Assembly: GCA_963966185.1 (NCBI GenBank)
Contig: CAWZYM010000089.1
Span: 647,501-711,500 of the forward strand
Source of the DNA: Rhabditoides inermis
Taxonomy: Eukaryota > Nematoda > Chromadorea > Rhabditida > Rhabditidae
DNA: 64,000 nt
Direction: 5' to 3'
The first letter of the stretch is position 1, and each line of letters starts with the position of its first letter. Shown here in pieces: positions 1 through 9,775 of the stretch. The translations under genes and the position numbers were made by a program. The notes beneath the pieces are model-generated. The model was not told where the DNA came from. It did no database searches and saw nothing but the letters and a program-made list of their open reading frames with translations.

Positions 1-144
1 AGGTGTGATCAGCAAAAAGTCAAGGAGTTATCCAAGCGAGCGAGATAATGAGTGAATATCTGGTGTGTGCGAATTCGCACGTGTCACTTCATTAGTCGCT
101 CTGTGAGTAAGTAGTATGTTTTGAATGATGACAGTTGTTTTCAG

Positions 145-1520
145 CTATTCAATGATCGTGTTCGAGCTGCACCTGCGACGCCGCATGCTCTACTTCATGT
201 ACAACATCATCTCACCGTGTCTCATGCTATCGGTGAGGGGCGGGGCTTGGAGGGGCGGGCCGTGACTCTCTCCATTCAGGTGCTCACCATGATGCAGTTC
301 GTGCTACCCTGTGAAAGTGGGGAGAAGGTGGGAGAGAGGGAGAGACAGACAGAGAGAGAGAGAGAGTGAGAGAGAGAGAGAGAGAGAGTGAGAGAGAGAG
401 AGAGAGAGATCCCCTGCAGGTGACCCTCGGTCTCACCGTGCTCCTCGCCTACTCCGTCTTCTCCTTCAACATTGCCGAGGCGATGCCCGAGACGAGCGAA
501 GTCGTGCCGCTCATAGGCAAGTAATCATAACCCTCAATGAAAAAAAGTCTGCCTCCTATCTCTATCTGGTTCTCTCTCTTCACATGGTCACAAACTCGGA
601 GAAAGTACTATAAAAGAGAGATCCAGATGAGCGTCGCGTGTCCACCATCCGCGTCAATCAAAATTTGGTCAATGAATCAACAACCAATCAATAATCGATC
701 ATCCCCGTTCCAGCCATCTACCTGATGGCTATCATGGCCATCTCCTCCATCTCCGTCTCCTTCTCCGTCCTCATACTCAACATGCGACACGGGGCAGAAC
801 ACAGGGAACGGTCAGATCTCTCTCTCTCTTTCTCTCTCTCTCGCCTCTCTCTCGCCTCTCTCTCGCCTCTCTCTCGCCTCTCTCTCGCCTCTCTCTCTCT
901 CTCTCTCCCCCTCTCTCTCTACCCTCCCCTTTCCAGCATCCCTCCTCTGCTCCGCCGCTTCGCCGTCTGTCTCTCTCCCCTGCTGCTTCTCTCGTGGGAT
1001 GACGACGATGAGGACGAGTCCACAGGCGAGTGGCGGGTCGACGAAGCCGTTGTCGGGGACAAGCTGGTGAGTGGGGGTGGTGAAAAGATATTGAGATAAT
1101 CTCGTAAATATGTGATCTCGTAAAGAAGTATACGTAAGTGTGCGCAGTTGTTAGAATACCTTCCTAGGATTGGAGTGTTTCATGTACACTGTAATCGCAG
1201 GCCTCGCGCGTCGCCTCGGAATCGCGTCGTGAGCGACTCACCGCCGATTGGGCGCGGGTCGCCAACGTATTCGATCGACTATTCTTCTGGTAGACATTTC
1301 CGAGCCATCATCATAACACTTATTACTTATTCTACAATATTACATTATCACATTACATTATATACTTACACTTTTATCAAACGCGTGGAGACATCATATG
1401 TTTGAAAGCGCGATGTCTGCGGATCGGCTGGAGAATTCCCGTCTCATCACATCTTTTAGTATCGTCTTCCTCACCACTCTATCCACAACGGTCTATCTAC
1501 TGCTGCTAGCGCCGAGGTGA
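145..1520 (+). CDS. Nicotinic acetylcholine receptor subunit, 3' part (pre-M1 to M4)
   Basis: Cys-loop cation channel subunit of the plasma membrane; the 5' part, with the ligand-binding domain, lies outside the window. Exons read by eye: 145-232, 280-327, 420-516, 714-810, 937-1066, 1201-1289, 1409-1520. Exon 1 gives the pre-M1 region (FELHLRRRMLYFMYNI) and M1. Exons 2-3 give the M2 pore segment, with SGEK before it, Leu at the 9' position (TVLLAYSVF) and PETSEVVPLI after it; the Glu before Lys indicates cation selectivity. Exon 4 gives M3, ending ILNMRH. Exons 5-6 give a short acidic M3-M4 loop (WDDDDEDESTGEW) and the pre-M4 amphipathic helix WARVANVFDRLFF. The last exon gives M4 and a short tail ending LLLLAPR. 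Phases agree at every junction. Intron 3 starts with GC (gcaagt) rather than GT. The M3-M4 loop is unusually short. The family is certain; the subtype is not, because the agonist site is missing. Confidence 0.9.
318..409. repeat. (GA)n microsatellite in receptor intron 2
   Basis: A purine tract (GAGAGA with occasional GTGAGA breaks) fills almost the whole 92-bp intron between exons ending at 327 and starting at 420. The splice sites lie against the repeat. Confidence 0.9.
811..936. repeat. (CT)n intron with CTCTCTCGC-type subrepeats
   Basis: Intron 4 of the receptor gene is almost pure pyrimidine. It includes about five tandem copies of a CTCTCTCGCCT unit (835-895) and ends in ccccttccag before exon 5. 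Confidence 0.85.
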
Positions 1521-2140
1521 CGCTCTCTCTCTCTCTCTTTTCTCTATCTCCCTCCCACCCCCTCTCCCACCCCCTCTCTCTCCTTTCTCCCCTGTCTTCC
1601 TCTCTTTCCATCACAACTCTCCTAGGTTCAACCGCGTCGCTTTTGCTGACCGTCCACCACATATTGGACTGTAAACGACTCACTCAAATCGAAACCGGTT
1701 TCATATAAATGAATTTATCGTCATCACACAATATATTATCGGTAAACACCACTCTTGCATTCACGTTCTCCGAAATCAATACATCGATAAAACTACGTAC
1801 GTACAGACGGCAAAAAAACACACACAATGCAGCAAAAACATGGACACATACCCATTTGATTAGCGCAGGAAAAGTCTCTACAAACGGTTAATAATATACA
1901 TTCTCAATAAATATATTTGAAGGCGCTCGGGAGAATAATGATGCACTCTCTACCGTATCACAAAAGTATGGTGACTCAAGCGAGTACCGTGGACAGGAAA
2001 GGAAAGGAGCAGGGGAAGTACAGAAAGAGACAGTGAAGTAGGCAGCTTCTCTGTGTCAACATGCACGAGGAAAAGACAACCCACTCCTCCTTCCCTTCTA
2101 CAACAGAGAAGGAGCAATAGACAGGTATCTCATCCCCCGT
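1521..2140. other. Convergent intergenic region: receptor 3' UTR and UNC-50 3' flank
   Basis: No coding sequence recognised. A (CT)n tract lies at 1522-1612. An AATAAA at about 1908 is a plausible plus-strand polyadenylation signal for the receptor gene. The two genes are tail-to-tail. Confidence 0.6.
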
Positions 2141-2864
2141 CTAGTGTATTCTCGAGTGGTATATGCCCATTGCCGTCTGGGAGATGTTCCATCCGGCAGT
2201 GATGGTGGCGATCCACGAGATGAACAGGAAAGTGATCGGGTAGAGGAACAGGTGCGTCTTGTGCAGGATCGGCAGCGCTGAAACAACCAAAGTCAGTTCT
2301 TTCGTTTGTTCACTACTTCAACATTTCGCAACATTTCTTGCTCTACTCAATTATTTTCGCTTGTCTACTCAATTCTCACAACAACGTAAATTAGTAGTTG
2401 ACAGAAATGATCGATATCACTTCACACAAAAGGAAAAAAAATCGATAAATCAATAGCTCACCCGTGTATCCGAGGAATGTGATGTAGACGTAGTACACGG
2501 CGGCCACGAACCAGATCGTGTTGCCGAGGATGCGCGGCAGGAGGTTGGGGTAGTCGATCAGGCCTGCAATCGAGGCAATCAAATCACATTTCTGTATCAT
2601 CACTCCACATCAGTGTTAGGGTTCCATTTGATCTAAATATCTTCTAAACACTTCGATATTCAAAGAACAAAACATGTGAACGAAGAAAACAATACCAAAC
2701 AGGAAATATGAACGGACCGAGTACGTTATACGAGATCAACATGATCATATTGAGAAATGATAATGATAGGAATGTGACGGGCAGCAGCACTGAGAGAGAG
2801 AGGGAGAGAGGGAGAGAGAAAAGAGAGGGAGAGAGGTTGGAGAGGGAGAGAGAGAGAGAGAGGG

Positions 2865-2898
<34 letters not shown>

Positions 2899-5041
2899 TA
2901 CTCACCAGGGAATATCACCGGCAGCAGCACGTGTAGCAGCATGAGCATGGGGAAGAAGGCATTCAAGTGGACGTCGAAGCAGTAGCCCCACTCCACGTCC
3001 TGCTCGTCCCCGCGCACCTTGCGCAGCCAACGGTTGCAGCACCACCTGGAGGAATCAATCGATAAATCAATAAATCAATCGATAATTACAACAATCAATC
3101 AGAAATAGCTACAAAGGGAACACAGTTAGAAAGAGGAGATCAATCAATAATCACACAATCTATCAATATATGCAAATCAATCAACTCACCACAGCACAGT
3201 GGCGATGACGGCTCCCACCGCGATACAGTCAATGAACACGACCCACAGGAAGAACTTGATGAACTGCCATGTGGCTGGAATGAGAATCGATAATCAATAA
3301 ATCAGTCAAAACACGATAAGCAACAAATTCTTCTGGGGAAAACACTATAACGAGGAAGATCAAAGACATGAGTAGAAAACAGAATCGCGTTGGAGAACAT
3401 GAAGGAGAGTGAAGGCACGAAAAAAGAGAGGAAGGTGATGCGAACTCACACAGCCCGAGTACGACGGCGTAGAAGACGGAGGAGAGGAGGAGGCTGGCCG
3501 CGAGCAGCACGAGGAACGCCGGGTCGTCGCGCGCAAACTGGTCCTTCGTGCCTGCACAACGTTTCAAATCAATACAATTAAATTATGCATTTGCATTTGG
3601 ATGCAGCTCAATGTGTTTCGGTGATAATTCGATGCCCCGTAACGTAACACGTACCTCGATTCTCAATTAATAAATCAATACAAACCTAGGTGGAAATGAA
3701 CACCCACGTTTTCTGTAAAGACAGTTCCGGTAGATCTTCGTGAGGAAGTTTTTTTTAAACGGTCTATACGGTCCTCAACATCAACCGTATCGAACATCAA
3801 CCGTATTGATAAAAATCAACCGTATCGAAAAAAATTGAACCACATCAACAGGAAACCCACGTTTTCTGTAGAGGAAGTTCCTGTAGACTTTCTGTGGGTG
3901 GATGAGGAGGTAGAGCATCTGCCACGCGGCGAATTCAAAGTCCATCTGACGGAAGCGCACCAGGCGCCGCGCGAAACGGGAGACCTGCATAATCAATCAA
4001 TCAAATCAATCGTTTGTCCGGAATCGTTATATCTGAATATGACAACGCAATCATAATGATATGCAGCATACATGTCATACCTGCATAATGACATTTATCT
4101 TTTGATTAAGTACAATAATTCAATGTATATTTTTTTTTACAAATACAAAAAAAACATACAAACCTTTGCCCACGCCGTCATCCTCACAGCCGTCAGACAG
4201 CCGACGCGATCGGTTCTAGAATAAAAATGCTTGAAAAAGGAACATGTAAAATACTGATAAAACACGGAAACGTAGGGAAATGACCACTGCTGAACGGAAT
4301 GGGCTCAAGTGGCTAGAGTGCGCACTAACAGCTGTTCTCGTCTGCTGCGCCGAACAGAAAATATGGGAAATCGGAAAGTGCGCAGGATTACAACGGATAA
4401 AAATTAGTGTAAGAGAGAACAACGACTATGAAAACAATTCATTTCTAAATGCATAAAGGCGGTGCTATACGCAGACACAATCGATGCGCCGCGTGGAGTG
4501 AATTGGGAGAGGGAGGAAAGAGAGTGCGCAGAAGGCAGGAGGGGATTTGGAGACACGACGGGGAGAGAGAGAGGGGGGGAGGAGATGGGAGAATAGCCGT
4601 TCCTTCGAGGATTTAGCCAGGCTAAAGCACGCATATGAATTGCTCTGCAACGCACGCGACAGATGGTCAGTTGTGGTGTCCGAACGGAATAATCAAATTT
4701 CACGCTGCCGCGTGAAATTTGATTATAGCTATAAACGGTCCAGAATAAGAGAAGTAGACTGCGAGAAGCCGACCCACCCCGCACTGTATGTAGAGTAGGC
4801 GCCGGGAGTGTTGTATCCGCTTGTCGAGTAGCGCCCGCGACCTGGTACAAACGCGCCCGGAGTAGCCGCGCCGCCAGTAGACGAACCTGAAAGCAATCGA
4901 TAAACCGATCAATAACGTATCGTTGTTTGTCAGCCTGGTTCCAACATACACTGGCACAGTAATAATCAATGAAGTATGCGACAGGAACATAAACGTATTC
5001 AACATACCGGGAATGTGGGCTCTTGTGTAGGAGGCGGACAT
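2141..5041 (-). CDS. unc-50: UNC-50 family Golgi membrane protein
   Basis: Multi-pass inner Golgi/ER membrane protein; the C. elegans orthologue is needed for surface delivery of certain nicotinic receptors. The match runs end to end: RLVRFRQMDFEFAAWQMLYL, HPQKVYRNFLYRK, DQFARDDPAFLVLL, KFFLWVVFIDCIAVGAVI, DVEWGYCFDVHLNAFFPML, LLPRILGNTIWFVAAVYYVY, TFLGYTG, then a last exon ending GWNISQTAMGIYHSRIH and a TAG at 2141-2143. The N-terminus was traced through three small exons (5041-5008, 4886-4778, about 4213-4164). These join in frame and give a Gly/Ser/Thr/Tyr-rich start (MSASYTRAHIPG, then GAFVPGRGRYSTSGYNTPGA) and TDRVGCLTAVRMTAWAK before the conserved core. The N-terminal exons are inference from phase; the core is certain. 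Introns carry GA repeats, CAATCAAT motifs and an old repeat fragment at about 3990-4060. Confidence 0.9.
2789..2893. repeat. (GA)n tract in UNC-50 intron
   Basis: Interrupted GAGAGA/GAGGGA array directly next to the splice site of the exon that encodes the DVEWGYCFDVHLNA segment. Confidence 0.85.
3990..4066 (-). repeat. 3'-end fragment of the dispersed (GATT)n-tailed element
   Basis: About 70 bp inside an UNC-50 intron matches the end of the elements at 20.2, 30.0, 39.7 and 45.8 kb. It has the CAATCAATCAATC tail followed by TCCGGAATCGTTATATCTGA and the sequence through ATCATAATGATATG. Only the 3' end is present, as expected for a heavily 5'-truncated retroposed copy. Confidence 0.75.
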
Positions 5042-5562
5042 CGAATCTCTTACTCGCTCTATCGCATGCACAGAGTGAGCGAGCGGCTGAACGAGGCGCC
5101 GTCAGAAACATCAACAGGAAAGTGGAGAGGAGGTATCGCACCGTGTCATCCAACGGATCATGACCACACAACAACCAACGGGTTTCGAATAAATGGTTTA
5201 TTAATAAATTAGAGAATAACAAGAAACGAAATCACATGTGGTGTATCAGGTAGAAACCCATAAAACAACGGACGAGAGGGGGGTGGTGGTAAAACGCGGA
5301 TCCAAAGCTTCGAAACGACGACACCGGCAAGGCAGATGGAGCACTGAAAAGGAGCGATAAGGATGAATCACTAAAAATAATACACGTTGGCAACAGGCTA
5401 CGCTAAACACTAGTTGTGAACGTGTAATCACAGAATTAGACAAAAAAAGAACTAGGGAAAATACAAGAAATTACGCTATCACTAATGGTCTCTTCCATCA
5501 GACAGAATGTGTCCGGCCGGTAAGATGTACAATAAAAAAACACCAACAACACATACCCCTTC

Positions 5563-5688
5563 TCAGTTCGAGTGCTGGTGCTGTCCGCGCGCGGCGTTGG
5601 CGGTGATGTAGTGGAAGCCGACCACCATGACGAAGATGGCGATGCCGAGGATGTTGGCGGCGACGCCCAGCTGCATGTCCGTGATCAT
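5563..5688 (-). CDS. ost-4: OST4, small subunit of the oligosaccharyltransferase
   Basis: A 41-residue single-pass ER membrane micro-protein that stabilises the STT3 catalytic subunit of the N-glycosylation complex. The reading MITDMQLGVAANILGIAIF, then VMVVGFHYITAN and a hydrophilic RGQHQHSN tail, matches the OST4 pattern: MITD start, helix with a buried polar face, HY at the membrane exit. Length is close to the usual 36-40. A splice acceptor (ttgcag) lies eight bases before the ATG, so the 5' UTR is spliced or trans-spliced. It lies about 520 bp upstream of UNC-50 on the same strand and is divergent from SCOC. Confidence 0.9.
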   Translation of the reverse strand: MITDMQLGVAANILGIAIFVMVVGFHYITANAARGQHQHSN

Positions 5689-6315
5689 TATCTGCCTGCA
5701 ATCAGATGTTGAGCACTCATTGTTCTCGTTTCATAACTCGCGTGCCATAAATGTCAATCAATCAAATCAAATACGCACTCGGAATCGCGATCGCATACGT
5801 GATCAAGAAGTTGTCAAAGTTTTTGCGCGTCAAATAGAAAATACAGTGCAATCATTTTACATATATATGGGAATCCACGTGTACTATCAAAATGTGTAAA
5901 CGCAGACGAGAAAATCACGAATAACGAGCGCCGCGTGGCTTGAAATTATCGATATAGGGGAACAAGAAGCGCTGAACACATTTGGATAGGTTCTATGACT
6001 TTGAAAGTACAATGTAAACAATTTATAATATTGATAAACACCTATAAAAAAAACGAGAAACAAATAAAAACAAAATCGCGCGCCACCGAACGCCAGCGCA
6101 GCAAAATTTGGCTGCGTAGATTTGTGGGGGCGGAGCTTTGCGTGCCCTGAGTATCCCATCGATTTTGTGTGGGGGCGACTGGTCTACCACGAGGGATTCT
6201 ATGGAAATTAGCTCATATCTTATCAATTTTGTTCGTTGTTTTTGAGTTTGGATTTTTATACTATTATATTATTTTTGATGCACACTGAGTAGTCACTTGC
6301 ATCTTTACCTTGCAG
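5689..6315. promoter_or_regulatory. Divergent intergenic region between OST4 and SCOC
   Basis: No coding sequence recognised. It must hold promoters for both genes. A GC-rich block around 6075-6175 includes a GC-box-like GGGGGCGGAGC (about 6124). The right side ends in a splice acceptor (accttgcag) touching the SCOC start codon. Confidence 0.45.
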
Positions 6316-7659
6316 ATGTCGTCAGCCGAGCCCACCTCTCCGATCAACCACCCCGGCGACGACATCCCGCTCGCTGACGACAGTGAGTGCTATGTTTCAA
6401 TCGATTCCCACTTATTCGCATTGTGAATATGTTACTCAATTTTGTACCGATTGGGATGAGTATTATTCGTCTTACTTGACCGGCAAGTGTTCAATCATTT
6501 TTAATTTTGGTTTCATATAGAATATTGATAGTTCTGGATGGTTAGATAACATGTAAGAATATTGGCTTCGCGTTGTTTTGCATGGTTAACATAACCTCTC
6601 GTTGCTCTTCACTCGGGATGAGTTTTCGTCTGCCTGTGTGACCGGCTGTCAGCAATGATTATCACTCATTGCGACTCCATATGACATAGTAATAGTTGTG
6701 GATGAGTATAAATCTCTTTGAAAATGTCAGAAAGTTGTCCACATTGTTTGCATCATCGCTTTTCAGCCGACGAGCCCCAAACCCTGCCGTCTGGCCGCAC
6801 GCCGCGACCCGCTCAGCCGCTGCCCAGAGAGGTGAGAGTGGAGAGAGAGGAGAGGGAGAGAGAGGCGGGAGGAGGGAGGGAGTAAGGGATGGAGTAAGAG
6901 AGCGAGAGAGAAAAAGAGGGGAGAGGGAATGAGTAAGGAGAGAAAGAGAGAGAGGGGGGAGGGGGGGGGGAGAGAGAGGAAGAGACATAGGAAAAGGGAC
7001 AGGGAGAGTGGGAGAGGGAAGGAGGGTGACAACGTTTCGCCTTATTACACTCGTTTGCTAAGATGTTTGTTGTTGTAAACCGATGTGACCTTATATTGAT
7101 TGATTACCTTATCCAGGAGCCGCCAGAGGATCCGGAAGAGAAGGCGCGCCTCATCGCGCAGGTGCTCGAACTTCAGAACACACTCGATGGTGGGTATTGA
7201 TTTATCGATTGATATTGCTATCGCTCTTTTCTAAACAGGCATAACGCCTTCGAAGCACAGTGTATGGTCGTGTTTCGAAGGCAATTGCGAAGAGAGCTTT
7301 GAAGAGACTGACCGCTACGTGATTGATTTAGTTGACCGCATAGATTCTCGTTTCTCGAATACACGTTAACCGTCGACATTCAGATCTCAGCCAGCGTGTC
7401 GATTCGGTCAAGGAGGAGAGTCTCAAGCTGCGCTCCGAGAACCAGGTAAGCTATTGATTGCTTAATGAATTGTTATCGATTAGGAAGACTTGTGTCAACT
7501 AGTCTTTTTTTCATTTTTCTCGTCTATTTTTGTGTTGTGTCGTTTTTGTCTATTGATTTGACCTTATTGGTGTTGCAGGTTCTGGCGCAGTACATCCAGA
7601 ACCTCATGTCTTCCTCGTCCGTCTTCCAATCATCTCAGCCCAAGCCCGGATCCAAGTAA
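6316..7659 (+). CDS. unc-69: Short coiled-coil protein SCOC / UNC-69
   Basis: Small Golgi/trans-Golgi coiled-coil adaptor; the family binds ARL-type GTPases and FEZ/UNC-76, and in C. elegans UNC-69 acts in axon outgrowth. Exons 6316-6382, 6767-6831, 7117-7189, 7384-7445 and 7579-7659 join in phase to 115 residues. The C-terminal half is diagnostic: RLIAQVLELQNTLDDLSQRV, DSVKEESLKLRSENQVL, AQYIQNLMSSSSVFQS. The first 45 residues are acidic and Pro-rich with no conserved fold. The ATG directly follows an acceptor (accttgcag), so the mRNA is probably trans-spliced or has a 5' UTR intron. A GA/GGA tract fills part of intron 2. Confidence 0.93.
6836..6984. repeat. (GA)n/(GGA)n tract in SCOC intron 2
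   Basis: About 150 bp of almost pure purine on the plus strand, starting at the exon 2 donor. Confidence 0.85.
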
Positions 7660-8667
7660 TGTTGACACCCATTCATTCTTCCAGTCATTTTCTTGTTGAC
7701 TCGCATTTTTCCACGCATTCACTTTTGTGCTGCAATGTACCGTGTGCCCGTCTCTTTTGATCTACTAGTTTGATCTATCTAGTCAATTCCACCACTCATC
7801 CATTCCCCCGCTTGATATCACAACCGCGCTTTCCACTTCAAAGAGTTATATGATTCGCATAAATAAAACATTCCGATTACTGTAACGTGGATACTGTAGC
7901 ATGTCCCCTTAGTTCTCCGTGTCGTGGCTCTTCAGTTCTCATTCAGTTTGCTCAGTTGCTTTTGGTGTTGTGTCGTCACGTGGTGTGCTTTCAGGGTGGA
8001 AATGTTCGGCAACTTCTTCTGGTGACTGCGTCGCACCCCTCATCGCCCGCTGCGTCGCACCCCTCGTCTCCTGTCGACCACTGCGACTGCGTCGCACCCC
8101 CTCCGCTCATCTCGCTTTACTTTACCAAGACCAAACTCACTACTGTGCCTATGCATCATAATTTCCCAGAGCCAAAGTCTGACCAACTGTACATAGTAAT
8201 GAATTCGTAATATTTCATAAACGGTTATTTATGTTTCTGCTATGAGTATCATGCGTGGGCCTTTGTTTCACAAGCGTCATGTAATGCTGTATTTCACAAT
8301 GTGTGACGCACATGCAAAAATGAGGTGACGGGTATTATTAGCACACGTGCGCCGTATGCATCGAATATCACATTTCATAAGGATCTGTGAACATCGAGAA
8401 TATCTCGTCATATTACAAGATTTCACTTCAAAACCTCGCCGTTCCCTGAAAATGGTGTGTGAAAACGCAAGAGTTAGGACACGTCGCGATCAGCTGGCTG
8501 GTATTGATTGAGGTGAGTCAGCAAACGCTCACCGGTGTCTCTCTCTCTCCTTCTCTCACCACCCGCACCCACCCGGCTCTCTTATAAAACGAGAGAAACC
8601 CGAGCGCTCCCAATATCGAACTCTTATTCGACCGCTGATAGTGTTATCTGCTAATCAGCTATCGACG
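7660..8667. other. SCOC 3' flank and annexin upstream region, with a 14-bp repeat
   Basis: No convincing coding sequence. Three copies of CTGCGTCGCACCCC lie at 8026-8039, 8050-8063 and 8087-8100. The last 170 bp are the annexin promoter, annotated separately. Confidence 0.6.
8514..8650 (+). promoter_or_regulatory. Annexin promoter: AP-1/MARE-like site, TATA box, GATA motifs
   Basis: TGAGTCAGCA at 8514-8523 matches an AP-1/Maf-type site. TATAAAA at 8583-8589 is 79 bp before the ATG. TGATAG (about 8635) and TTATCT (the reverse of AGATAA, about 8644) are GATA-factor motifs right before the start, which in nematodes often mark intestinal genes. The motifs are seen; their use is inferred. Confidence 0.55.
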
Positions 8668-9742
8668 ATGTCGGGCTTGAACAAGTTCCTATTGAAAACC
8701 GTCACCGACAAGGTCCAGCAAGTCATTGTGAGTTCTTTTTTCTTTATTTGCTTATCGTTTTTGTTATCATGCAACATTGATCCCGCCATCATGCGTGTTT
8801 ACTTCATGAGTAATGCGATTGTAGCCGCAAAGAAATAATCGCCATAAACGCGTGTGGGAGGGGCTTAGGCGTAGCCAAAACATCATTCGCATGGCGCTCC
8901 ATCATTTTGTGTGTTGTGTGCGTGTTGTGATTTGTAAATTATGCAAATTTCAGGAGAACAAGATCGGTGGGAGCTCGAACAACCGAGACATGCAGCGCAA
9001 CAACGTGAACGAGCTCAACTATGATCAGGGAGGCTATCCCGGCGGAGGCGGCTATCCTCCCCAGCAGAACAACCAGGGCTACCCGCAGCAAGGCTACTCG
9101 CAGGGATATCCCCCGCAGCAACAGCAGTCTGGCTATAACCCTTACGGAAACGGCGCGCCCTCCGGACCCGGCTATCCCGGCGGACCCTCGGCAGGACCCG
9201 GCTATCCTGGCGGACCCTCTGGACCCGGCTATCCCGGCGGACCCTCTGCAGGACCCGGCTACCCCTCTAGACCCTCTGGACCCGGCTACCCCGGTGGTCC
9301 CGGCTACCCGCAAGGTCCCCAGTCCTCTAACCCGCCGCCGATCGAGTTCAACTCTGGCGGTGGCGGCGGCGGCGGTTACCCCAGCTATCCCGAGCAGCAA
9401 CCACAGCAGCAGCAATCACCCTACCCGTCTGCTGGCTATCCGGGAGGAGGGGGAGGCTACCCTCCGCAGCAGAGCTACCCGTCTGCGCCTGCCGACGCTC
9501 CGGCGCGTCCCGCGTACCCCGGCATGGGATCGGGCTACGCGCCCGCGAGACAGGACAGTGTGTATAGCCAGCACAGCATGGGAGGAGGAATGGCGCAGGC
9601 GCAGCACAACCCACAAGCGCAGTGTGAGTGTTGTCTTGTTCTTTTACTTAAATATTTTGATGTTGCTAATAATTATTTATTTGTTTTATTCCCCAAGTTC
9701 CCTACGTTGGTTAGTGATGTCGGCCTTGATTACTATTCTCTG

Positions 9743-9775
<33 letters not shown>

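Noticed and set aside
2745..3017. Ser/Leu-rich proteins encoded by CT/GA tracts (many places)
   Set aside because: Low-complexity translations of microsatellites, with no splice-consistent coding context.
4404..5222. 272-residue open frame on the minus strand
   Set aside because: It runs across UNC-50 exons and introns in a different frame from the conserved protein and has no recognisable domain.
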